Shown here one piece after another: positions 17,020 through 28,072 of a stretch of 64,000 nt of DNA. Each line of letters opens with the position of its first letter. Position 1 is the stretch's first letter. The translations under genes were made by a program, and so were the position numbers. The notes beneath the pieces were generated by a model. That model was not told where the DNA came from. It saw nothing but the letters and a program-made list of their open reading frames with translations, and made no database searches. Origin of the DNA: Dokdonella koreensis DS-123 (GTDB lineage Bacteria; Pseudomonadota; Gammaproteobacteria; Xanthomonadales; Rhodanobacteraceae); the NCBI RefSeq assembly GCF_001632775.1, contig NZ_CP015249.1:2646686-2710685 (forward strand). Direction: 5' to 3'.

Positions 17020-18450
17020 TCATTCCTCGGTGGGCGTCCAACTGTAGCGCAGCGCGTAGTCCAGCGTCGCCTTGCCACCCTTGGGAACCTCCACCGCGAA
17101 CTCGAGCTGATTGACCGTCTGCCGCGCCGGCTTCTGGCTGGAACTGACCAGGCTCCAGGTCCGCCAGCGGTTGGGGTACGCACGCACCGTCACCGTTCGC
17201 GCGACGTCGCCGCTGTTGGTCAGCGTGACGCGGAACCCCTCGTCCATCGTGCGTCCGCCGCGATCGACGCTGAACGCCGTGCGCTCGCGCTGGCCGGACA
17301 GGTCGAAGGCATTGCCGAGCGTGATCGTGGCCGGCAACCCCTTGGCGGTGTCGTCCAGGCGCGCCTCGGCGAGCAGCTCCAGGCTGCCGTCGCGATCGCG
17401 CGTCAGCACGCGCAGCGTGCCGGCCGGCAGGTTCTCGTCGGCGACGAAGCGCAGGCTGCTGACGACGCGCGACGCCACCGGCGCGCCCTCGTAGTCCGCG
17501 GTCAGCAGCGGCTTGGCCGGGAACCAGGCATTGCCGACGTCGAACAGCCAGCTGCGCTGGCAGTTGAGCGTGCGCGGCGCGTACAGCGGCACCTGGGTGA
17601 CGCTGGCGTCGGGAAGGTCGAGTGCACCGTCGATGACGTAGCTGCGGTAGTCACCGAGCGCAGCCTGCTCGGGCAGCGATTCGGGTGCCGAGTCGCGCGC
17701 CATCATCGCCTTCATCGCGAACGGCTGGGGACCGCCGCCGCTGGCGATGTTCGGCTCGCCGGCGATCAGCTTGAGGCGTGCGCCCTGGTAGTCGCGGCCG
17801 CTGCGGTTGGCGATGCTGGCGAGCGCCTCGAGATTGAGACTGCAGCCGCTGCCGTCGGCCAGCGTCGCCGCATAGGCCGCACGCCAGCCGAGGCCCGAGG
17901 TCGGATACGTCAGCGCAGCCAGGGTGTTGCCGGCACTGCCGTCCACCACCAGCTGCAGCGTGCTGCCGGGCTGGCCGGTGCGATCCAGGAAGCGCACGGC
18001 GGCGTACTCGCGTAGGTAGCGCATGTCGCCGCTGTCGTCGCGCACCGTCAGGCCGTTGCCGTCCACCCCGACCAGCACGCCGGTGACGATCGCGCTGCCG
18101 TCGGCGCGCTGGATCTGCACGCGCTCGCCGCGGTGCGCCGCCAGCGTGCCGCCGTCGCCGGCCGAGAGCACGCGCTGGGCCAGCACGCGGCTGCGGCCGA
18201 GGTCGAGCGCGACCGCTTCCGGATCCAGCGTCGTCGGCAGGCCGCCGAGCGACAGCGACTCGCGGCCGCCGCTCAACGAAATGCTGCGGCGCTCGTGCAC
18301 GACCGCGTAGCCGTCGGCGACGGGAGAACCGCCCCCCTCGAACAGCGCACCGCCGCTGTTGCGGTAGATCGTCAGCCCGACGCTGTCGGCGGCGGCCGCC
18401 GGAACCACGGCGGCAAGGGTCAATCCAGTGGCGAGCAACGTGCGGTGCAT
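17020..18450 (-). CDS. Exported DUF4139 domain protein
   Basis: The 476-residue secreted protein has signal peptide LLATGLTLAAVVPAAAAD. It shows the DUF4139 pattern: an N-terminal beta domain (SVGLTIYRNSGGALF, SLGGLPTTLDPEAVALDL) and a C-terminal region with GLGWRAAYAATLADG, ASIANRSGRDYQGARLKLIA, LTNSGDVARTVTVRAYPNRW and the closing VPKGGKATLDYALRYSW. Members occur in many Gram-negative bacteria. The C-terminal part resembles a mucoidy-inhibitor A-like beta barrel and no enzymatic function is established. It is divergent from the PCu(A)C gene (62-bp gap). It is probably an envelope protein; no more can be inferred. Confidence 0.85.
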   Translation of the reverse strand: MHRTLLATGLTLAAVVPAAAADSVGLTIYRNSGGALFEGGGSPVADGYAVVHERRSISLSGGRESLSLGGLPTTLDPEAVALDLGRSRVLAQRVLSAGDGGTLAAHRGERVQIQRADGSAIVTGVLVGVDGNGLTVRDDSGDMRYLREYAAVRFLDRTGQPGSTLQLVVDGSAGNTLAALTYPTSGLGWRAAYAATLADGSGCSLNLEALASIANRSGRDYQGARLKLIAGEPNIASGGGPQPFAMKAMMARDSAPESLPEQAALGDYRSYVIDGALDLPDASVTQVPLYAPRTLNCQRSWLFDVGNAWFPAKPLLTADYEGAPVASRVVSSLRFVADENLPAGTLRVLTRDRDGSLELLAEARLDDTAKGLPATITLGNAFDLSGQRERTAFSVDRGGRTMDEGFRVTLTNSGDVARTVTVRAYPNRWRTWSLVSSSQKPARQTVNQLEFAVEVPKGGKATLDYALRYSWTPTEE

Positions 18451-18512
18451 GGTCGCGTTTCCTTGGGGGCTGCGTCAGGCGGGCTATGATACGGGGCGCT
18501 CAGGAGATACCG

Positions 18513-19004
18513 ATGAATCGATTGCAACAATGCATGACGGCCGTCGCGGCGCTATCGTCGCTGTTCGCCGGCAGCGCCTGGGGCGCCGGCCGGCTCGACG
18601 TCGAGGCGGGCTGGATTCGTCCCGCGCCGCCGGGGGTTTCGATGCTGGCCGGCTACGCGCGGCTGCACAACGGCGGTGATGCGCCGCTGCGCGTGACCGC
18701 CGTCGAAAGCACGGCGTTCGGCGCGGTGTCGATCCACGAAACCACGCTCGTCGACGGCGTCTCGCGCATGCGCGAGCTGGCCGGACTGTCGATCGACGCC
18801 GGCGCAAGCGCGACGCTGGAACCGGGTGGCAAGCACCTGATGCTGATGGAACCGGCGCAGGCGATCGAAGCCGGCGGCAGCGTCCGGATCGTGTTCGTGC
18901 TCGACGACGGCAGCCGCGTCCCGGCCGAGTTCACGGTCGCCGATCGCGCGCCGGCGACGGGCCACGGTCACGCCGACCACGACCACGCCGGCCACGCACA
19001 CTAG
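18513..19004 (+). CDS. Periplasmic copper(I) chaperone PCu(A)C
   Basis: The 163-residue exported protein (signal MTAVAALSSLFAGSAWGAG) carries the full PCu(A)C copper motif H-x10-M-x21-H-x-M: His in SIHETTLVDGVSRM, the Met ending that segment, then GGKHLMLM. The family delivers Cu(I) to the CuA site of cytochrome c oxidase or stores periplasmic copper. A His-rich tail (GHGHADHDHAGHAH) ends the protein and probably adds a second metal site that can hold Cu(II). ATG at 18513 follows CAGGAG at 9-14 bp. The usual partner (SCO/SenC or DUF461 neighbours) is not adjacent. Confidence 0.92.
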   Translation: MNRLQQCMTAVAALSSLFAGSAWGAGRLDVEAGWIRPAPPGVSMLAGYARLHNGGDAPLRVTAVESTAFGAVSIHETTLVDGVSRMRELAGLSIDAGASATLEPGGKHLMLMEPAQAIEAGGSVRIVFVLDDGSRVPAEFTVADRAPATGHGHADHDHAGHAH

Positions 19005-19070
19005 GACGCGTCTTCCGGCCCGGCGCCCGGGCCCGGTAACCGCACGAGAACCGCCCGCGCGCCGCGGGCT

Positions 19071-19579
19071 TCAGCCGTCGCGGCCGGCGTGCTCGCAGGC
19101 CGTGAGGATCGCCGCCGGCAACGGCGTCGACCGCCCGTCGGCCGGATCGATCCAGACCACGACGACATGGCCGTCGACGTACAGCGTATGGTCCGTGCGC
19201 GCCACGATCCGGTGGCCGATCGTCAGCGAGGAGCGGCCGACGCGCTCGCAGTACAGCTCGACGTCGATCTCCGCCGGCCAACCCAGCTGGCGCCGGTAGT
19301 TGACCTGGATCGCGGCCACCACCGGCATGCTGTGCTCGTCGAACCACGGCCCCTCCACCCCCGACAGCCAGCGCAGCCGCGCTTCCTCGAGAAAGGTCAG
19401 GAAATTGCCGTTGTTGACGTGATTGAAGGCGTCGAGGTCGCGCCAACGCAACGCGATTGGAAATGCGCCGAGGCAGGTACCGCCCTCGCCGCCCGTCTCC
19501 GCACGGCCGGCGGGTACCGGCACGGTTTCCGGCGGGGGCGGCTCCGCCGGCGCCGCGGCCGGCTTCTTGCGGGATCGAT

Positions 19580-19583
<4 letters not shown>
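19071..19583 (-). CDS. Acyl-CoA thioesterase, hotdog fold (YbgC/FcbC type)
   Basis: The 170-residue protein has a Pro/Lys-rich N-terminal tail of ~35 residues, then a hotdog domain: [20 protein letters not shown] carries the catalytic Asp of 4-hydroxybenzoyl-CoA-type thioesterases, followed by [13 protein letters not shown]. It would hydrolyse acyl-CoA esters in the cytoplasm. Its ATG overlaps the uvrA stop by 4 bp (ATGA), so it is translated from the uvrA message. This is an unexpected pairing with no obvious functional link. The charged tail ([17 protein letters not shown]) is low-complexity and could be a later addition. Substrate is unknown. Confidence 0.88.
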
Positions 19584-22474
<2,891 letters not shown>

Positions 22475-22613
22475 GGCCGGCTCGGGGGGAAGGCGAACTG
22501 GGCACTATAGCGCGCAGGCGGAGGCGACGAACCCCGTGACGGACGGCCCGATATCAAGGGCCGGCGCCCCGATCACGCCCGGTTGTTCAGCTTGAGGACG
22601 CACCTGCGACGGC

Positions 22614-22642
22614 TTGACGCGACCGCCCGCTCCGGCTATAGT
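22614..22642 (+). promoter_or_regulatory. Sigma-70 promoter of rplU-rpmA
   Basis: TTGACG (22614-22619) and TATAGT (22637-22642) are separated by exactly 17 bp, a near-consensus housekeeping promoter. It would start transcription near 22649 and leave a ~65-nt leader before the L21 start. It faces away from uvrA, which is divergently transcribed. Confidence 0.8.
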
Positions 22643-22715
22643 CGGCGGCCGATTTTTACCGGCGCTTCGCGCGTCGGCGGGCAGAAGTCAGAATAACTAC
22701 AGAGGCATTGCCAGC

Positions 22716-23030
22716 ATGTACGCAGTCATCGTTACCGGCGGTAAGCAGTACCGCGTGGCGCAGGGCGAGACCCTGCGCGTCGAGAAGCTCGTCGCCGACG
22801 TCGACAGCACCGTCGAGTTCGACCAGGTGCTCCTGATCGGCGAAGGCGAGTCGATCACGATCGGGGCCCCGCTAATCAGCGGCGCCAAGGTCGCGGCCAA
22901 GATCCGTTCGCACGGCCGCGCCGACAAGATCCGCATCGTCAAGTTCCGTCGCCGCAAGCACCATCGCAAGGAGATGGGCCACCGGCAGCACTACACCGAA
23001 ATCGAAATCACCGGCATCACCGGCGCCTGA
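22716..23030 (+). CDS. rplU: 50S ribosomal protein L21
   Basis: The 104-residue L21 binds 23S rRNA with L20. It starts [20 protein letters not shown] and has the characteristic [20 protein letters not shown] basic stretch near the C-terminus. ATG at 22716 has an AGAGG motif 11-15 bp upstream and gives the standard N-terminus. It is followed after 13 bp by rpmA, the conserved bacterial L21-L27 operon. A strong sigma-70 promoter lies about 75 bp upstream. Confidence 0.98.
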   Translation: MYAVIVTGGKQYRVAQGETLRVEKLVADVDSTVEFDQVLLIGEGESITIGAPLISGAKVAAKIRSHGRADKIRIVKFRRRKHHRKEMGHRQHYTEIEITGITGA

Positions 23031-23043
23031 GGAGAGTCTAGTC

Positions 23044-23304
23044 ATGGCACACAAGAAAGCTGGCGGCTCTACCCGCAACGGCCGCGATTCCAATCCGAAG
23101 TACCTCGGCGTCAAGATCTACGGCGGCCAGGCCGTCAACGCCGGCAACATCATCATTCGCCAGCGCGGCACCAAGTTCCACCCGGGCACCGGTGTGGGCC
23201 TGGGCCGTGACCATACGCTGTTCGCGCTGGTCGACGGCGTGGTCGAGTTCAAGGTCAAGGGCGCCGAGAAGCGCAAGACCGTCAACATCGTCCCGTCCGC
23301 CTGA
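23044..23304 (+). CDS. rpmA: 50S ribosomal protein L27
   Basis: The 86-residue L27 reaches the peptidyl-transferase centre with its N-terminal tail. The sequence [19 protein letters not shown] is the standard Gram-negative start, without the cleavable leader known from Firmicutes. [19 protein letters not shown] is the family signature. GAGGAG lies about 10 bp upstream. The gene is followed by a UACG-loop terminator and then obgE. Confidence 0.98.
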   Translation: MAHKKAGGSTRNGRDSNPKYLGVKIYGGQAVNAGNIIIRQRGTKFHPGTGVGLGRDHTLFALVDGVVEFKVKGAEKRKTVNIVPSA

Positions 23305-24486
<1,182 letters not shown>

Positions 24487-24521
24487 CGGACGGACGCATC
24501 CGCCCCCGCGCGGCGCACAAC

Positions 24522-24550
24522 AAAAAAAGCCGGCTTTCGCCGGCTTTTTC
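24522..24550. terminator. Bidirectional terminator between obgE and rpsT
   Basis: A symmetric stem AAAAAGCCGG / CCGGCTTTTT encloses the loop CTTTCG, with an A run on the left and a T run on the right. It can end transcription of obgE on the plus strand and rpsT on the minus strand. Confidence 0.88.
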
Positions 24551-24570
24551 GTTGCTGCTTCGTCCCGGAC

Positions 24571-24834
24571 TCAGCCCAGCGCGCGGATGTGCGCGGTCAG
24601 GCGGCTCTTGTGGCGAGCGGCCTTGTTCTGGTGGATCAGGCCGCGCGCGGCATAGCGATCCATGATCGGCTCGGCGACGCGGAACGCCGCTTCGGCGCCG
24701 GCCTTGTCCTTGGCGTCGAGCGCCTTGACGACCTTCTTGATAGCGGTACGCACCATCGAACGGGCGCTGGCGTTGCGCTGACGCGCCTGCTCGGACTGAC
24801 GCGCACGCTTCTTGGCGGACTTGATGTTGGCCAC
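24571..24834 (-). CDS. rpsT: 30S ribosomal protein S20
   Basis: The 87-residue S20 binds 16S rRNA early in 30S assembly. [20 protein letters not shown] is the family N-terminus and [11 protein letters not shown] the C-terminal signature; the protein is an all-helical, Lys/Arg/Ala-rich bundle as expected. It is monocistronic, with a good promoter upstream and a bidirectional terminator shared with obgE. GGAGT lies about 14 bp before the ATG. The adjacent divergent gene is murJ, the common gammaproteobacterial order. Confidence 0.97.
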   Translation of the reverse strand: MANIKSAKKRARQSEQARQRNASARSMVRTAIKKVVKALDAKDKAGAEAAFRVAEPIMDRYAARGLIHQNKAARHKSRLTAHIRALG

Positions 24835-24875
24835 GGATGGTACTCCAGGAATCGGGGCAAGAAAAAAGGCGTGGG

Positions 24876-24904
24876 ATTATGAAGCCGCTGGCCGCAACGG
24901 TCAA
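24876..24904 (-). promoter_or_regulatory. Sigma-70 promoter of rpsT
   Basis: On the minus strand TTGACC (24904-24899) and CATAAT (24881-24876) are 17 bp apart. Transcription would start near 24869, giving a ~35-nt leader before the rpsT ATG at 24834. Confidence 0.72.
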
Positions 24905-25071
24905 GTCGCAGGCCGGAGACGGCCGCGGGGGATTGGGGACGCGCAGGTAAAAGCCCGATACTAGCCGCTTGGTTTTCGCCTCCCGGGCCGGGGATCGCCC
25001 GGCCATCCGCCGACACTGTACCCGTTCCCGTCGGCAGCGGCCGGCCTTCATTTTCCATTCGCGTAGCGCCG

Positions 25072-26682
25072 ATGCCTCCAACTCCCAGCCTCCTGCGGTC
25101 GATGCTGAGCTTCAGCGGCGGCACCTTCGTCTCCCGCGTCCTCGGCCTGGTCCGCGAAATGGTCATCGCCTGGACCTTCGGCGCCAATGCGACCACCGAC
25201 GCGTTCTGGGTCGCGTTCCGGATCCCCAACTTCATGCGCCGCCTGTTCGCCGAGGGTTCGTTCGCGGCGGCGTTCGTGCCGGTGCTGACCGAGGTCAAGG
25301 AGCGCGACAGCGCCGAGGCGCTGCGCGAGCTGATCGCGCGCACGGCCGGCACGCTGGGCGGCATCCTGCTGGTCGTCACCGCACTGGGCATCGCCTGCGC
25401 CGAGGGCGTGACGCGTGTCTTCGCACCCGGCTCGATCGACGATCCGGCCAAGCTGGCGCTGACCGCCGACCTGCTGCGGCTGACGTTCCCGTACCTGCTG
25501 TTCGTCTCGCTGACGGCACTGGCCGGCAGTGTGCTCAACAGCTTCCACCGCTTCGCGCTGCCGGCGCTCACGCCGGTGATCTTCAACCTGTGCATGATCG
25601 CCGGCGCGCTGTGGCTGGCGCCGCGGATGGACGTGCCGATCATGGCGCTGGGCTGGGCGATCCTGGCCGCCGGCGTGCTGCAGTTGCTGTTCCAGCTGCC
25701 GGCGCTGCGCCGGCTGAACCTGCTGACGCTGCCGCGCTGGGGCTGGCGCCACCCGCAGGTGCAGCGCATCCTGAAGCTGATGGTGCCGACCCTGTTCGGC
25801 TCGTCGGTGGCACAGGTCAACCTGCTGCTCGACACGCTGATCGCCTCGTTCCTGATCACCGGCTCGCAGACCTGGCTGTCGCAGACCGACCGGCTGCTGG
25901 AATTTCCATTGGGTCTGTTCGGCGTCGCGCTGGGCACGGTGATCCTGCCCTCGCTTTCGCGCCACCATGTCGGCGACGACCCGCTCGGCTATTCCAAGGC
26001 GCTGGACTGGGGCCTGCGCACCGCGCTGCTGATCGCGCTGCCGGCGATGCTCGGCCTGGTGCTGCTGGCCGGCCCGATCGTCTCGACGCTGTTCCAGCAC
26101 GGCCGTTTCGACGCCCACGACGTGCGCATGGCGTCCCTGTCGCTGTCGGCGCTGAGCTTCGGCCTGCCGGCCTTCGTGCTGGTGAAGGTCCTGGCACCGG
26201 CGTTCTATGCGCGCCAGGACACACGCACGCCGGTTCGCGCCGGTGTGGCGGCGATGGTCGCCAGCATGCTGCTCAACGTCGTCTTCGTCGGCCTGCTGCT
26301 GGCGCTGTGGCATGCGCCCGGCGACCTGTCCGACGGCTGGCTCGCGGCGCTGGAGCGCGTACCCGGCCTGCACGTGGGGCTCGCGCTCGCCAGCGCGCTC
26401 GCCAGCTATCTCAACCTGGCCCTGCTCTGGCGCGCGCTGCGCCGCGAAGGCCTCTATCGCCGCCAACCTGGCTGGGGCCGGCACCTGCTGCGACTGGGCC
26501 TAGCCTGCGCCGCGCTGGTCGCCGTGCTCGTCGGCGGGCTCGTCGTCTGGAACGACTGGACCGCCTGGCCGGCGGCGACCCGACTGCTGCGTCTTTCGAT
26601 CCTGATCGTCGCGGCAGGCACGGCCTTCGTCGCGACGCTGTTGGCGCTCGGCCTGCGCGTCCGCGACCTGCGCGCACACTAG
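25072..26682 (+). CDS. murJ: Lipid II flippase MurJ
   Basis: The 536-residue MOP-superfamily inner-membrane protein flips lipid-linked peptidoglycan precursor. The N-terminal SFSGGTFVSRVLGLVREMVI, the TDAFWVAFRIPNFMRRLFAEG motif and the LVKVLAPAFYARQDTRTPVR segment are family signatures, and about 14 hydrophobic segments follow. It starts with ATG at 25072, giving MPPTPSLLRSML. The TAG stop is part of the CTAG that begins the left terminal inverted repeat of element R1, so the last codons abut the insertion. RibF follows about 430 bp downstream. Confidence 0.97.
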   Translation: MPPTPSLLRSMLSFSGGTFVSRVLGLVREMVIAWTFGANATTDAFWVAFRIPNFMRRLFAEGSFAAAFVPVLTEVKERDSAEALRELIARTAGTLGGILLVVTALGIACAEGVTRVFAPGSIDDPAKLALTADLLRLTFPYLLFVSLTALAGSVLNSFHRFALPALTPVIFNLCMIAGALWLAPRMDVPIMALGWAILAAGVLQLLFQLPALRRLNLLTLPRWGWRHPQVQRILKLMVPTLFGSSVAQVNLLLDTLIASFLITGSQTWLSQTDRLLEFPLGLFGVALGTVILPSLSRHHVGDDPLGYSKALDWGLRTALLIALPAMLGLVLLAGPIVSTLFQHGRFDAHDVRMASLSLSALSFGLPAFVLVKVLAPAFYARQDTRTPVRAGVAAMVASMLLNVVFVGLLLALWHAPGDLSDGWLAALERVPGLHVGLALASALASYLNLALLWRALRREGLYRRQPGWGRHLLRLGLACAALVAVLVGGLVVWNDWTAWPAATRLLRLSILIVAAGTAFVATLLALGLRVRDLRAH

Positions 26683-26949
26683 GGCGTGTCATCAATCCCC
26701 CGGTAGGCCGCGCCGTTCTTGCGTGCGTCCGGGACAAGGAAGAGGGAGGAAGTGGACGTGGGTCCACGCCCGAGCGATGACGCAGTCCCGGGCGCACGCA
26801 AGAGCGGCCCTACGGGTTGGCCCTGGAAAGCCGCCAGCGTGCGTTGCGCGGCTTGACCTGACGGCCAGTCAGGCGCGGCGCCACACAACACCCCCTGACG
26901 ACTTTCCAGGGCCAACGCGACCTGCCGGGGGATTGATGACACGCCCTAG
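26679..26949. repeat. 271-bp structured element R1 with terminal inverted repeats
   Basis: A 29-bp terminal inverted repeat (26679-26707 and 26921-26949, 28 of 29 matching) begins CTAGGGCGTGTCATC and ends in the mirrored CTAG. Inside are two more perfect or near-perfect arms: 26717-26735 with 26785-26803, itself capped by GTGGAC/GTCCAC, and GTTGGCCCTGGAAAG (26816-26830) with 26902-26916. The whole would fold as a three-arm structure. No open frame of note lies inside. It may be a MITE-like or REP-like element. It fills most of the murJ-ribF gap. Confidence 0.8.
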
Positions 26950-26950
26950 A

Positions 26951-26987
26951 GCGGTCCGCGGCCGTTCGCGGACCGCGGCGAACGGCC
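26951..26987 (+). other. Two overlapping, mutually exclusive hairpins
   Basis: GCGGTCCGCG (26951-26960) pairs with CGCGGACCGC (26967-26976). GGCCGTTCGC (26960-26969) pairs with GCGAACGGCC (26978-26987). The two 10-bp stems share bases and cannot form together. They lie between element R1 and the ribF promoter. No leader peptide or T run is attached, so the meaning is unknown. Confidence 0.5.
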
Positions 26988-27100
26988 GGCTTGCGGAACG
27001 GCCCGACCGGCTCGACCGTGAGCGCCGGAGCCGGTGATGCAGGCGGTGCGATGACCGTGCCGCCGGGCGGTTCGGCACGACGGCATTGCCACCGGCTCGC

Positions 27101-27106
27101 TATAAT
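27101..27106 (+). promoter_or_regulatory. Consensus -10 hexamer of ribF
   Basis: TATAAT ends only 6 bp before the ribF ATG at 27113, and no convincing -35 is seen at 17 bp. If it is used, transcription would begin at or within 1 bp of the start codon, giving a leaderless message. No Shine-Dalgarno sequence precedes the ATG. Confidence 0.55.
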
Positions 27107-27112
27107 CGCGCG

Positions 27113-28072
27113 ATGATCCAGGTATTCCACGATGCCGCGGGCCCGCCCTTGGCCCCGGGCGGCAGTGTTCTGTGCGTCGGCGCGTTCGACGGCGTCCATC
27201 GCGGCCACCGCGCCCTGCTCGACCAGGTCCGCCGGCGCGCCGACGCGCTCGGCCTGCCGGCGGCCGTGGTCAGCTTCGAGCCGATCCCGCGTGAGTTCTT
27301 TGCGCGCACCACGCCGCTGCTGCGCCTGTCGGACCTGCACGACAAGATCGAGCAGTTCGAGGCCGCCGGTATCGACATCCTGCTGTCGCTGAACTTCGAT
27401 GCCGAGCTGGCCCACTGGGAGGCCGAGCGCTTCATCGCGTGCGTGCTGGTGGACCGGCTGCAGGCCCGCGAGGTCTTCGTCGGCGCCGACTTCCGCTTCG
27501 GCCACGGCCGCAAGGGCGACGTCGCGCTGCTGCGCGCGGCCGGCGCCGATGCCGGTTTCCGCGTCGAGGTCTTCCCGGACTTCGCGGTGGACGGCGCGCG
27601 CGTGCGCTCCAGCCACATCCGCGAGCTGCTGGCGGCCGGCGATTTCGACGGCGCCGCGGCGCTGCTCGGCCGCCGCTTCCGGATCGGCGGCACCGTGGTG
27701 CACGGCCAGCAGCTGGGCCGGCGGCTCGGCTATCCGACCGCGAACATCGCCCTGGGCAGCCGCATCTCGCCGGTCAACGGCATCTTCGCGGTGCGCGTGC
27801 ACGGCCTGGCCGGCGAGCCGCACCCGGGCGTGGCCAGCCTCGGCGTACGGCCGACCGTCGACGGCAGCGAACCGCTGCTGGAGGCGCACCTGTTCGATTT
27901 CGACGGCGACCTGTACGGCCGCCGCCTCGACGTGGAGTTCGTCGCCAAGCTGCGCGACGAGGAAAAATTCGCCGATCTCGACGCCCTGGTCCGCCAGATG
28001 GACCTCGACGCCGCCGCGGCGCGCACGATTCTGGGCCTTCCGCAGGCTGCCAAAGCCGGAGTGACCGCGTGA
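27113..28072 (+). CDS. ribF: Bifunctional riboflavin kinase/FAD synthetase
   Basis: The 319-residue enzyme makes FMN and then FAD. The N-terminal adenylyltransferase half has [20 protein letters not shown] and [19 protein letters not shown]. The C-terminal flavokinase half has [26 protein letters not shown] and [18 protein letters not shown]. The ATG at 27113 sits directly downstream of a TATAAT box and lacks an SD. The stop overlaps the ileS GTG by 4 bp (GTGA), the conserved ribF-ileS coupling. Confidence 0.97.
   Translation: MIQVFHDAAGPPLAPGGSVLCVGAFDGVHRGHRALLDQVRRRADALGLPAAVVSFEPIPREFFARTTPLLRLSDLHDKIEQFEAAGIDILLSLNFDAELAHWEAERFIACVLVDRLQAREVFVGADFRFGHGRKGDVALLRAAGADAGFRVEVFPDFAVDGARVRSSHIRELLAAGDFDGAAALLGRRFRIGGTVVHGQQLGRRLGYPTANIALGSRISPVNGIFAVRVHGLAGEPHPGVASLGVRPTVDGSEPLLEAHLFDFDGDLYGRRLDVEFVAKLRDEEKFADLDALVRQMDLDAAAARTILGLPQAAKAGVTA

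Noticed and set aside
22475-22560. LexA box in the uvrA promoter
   Set aside because: No CTGT-N8-ACAG dyad or the common Xanthomonadales variant was recognised.
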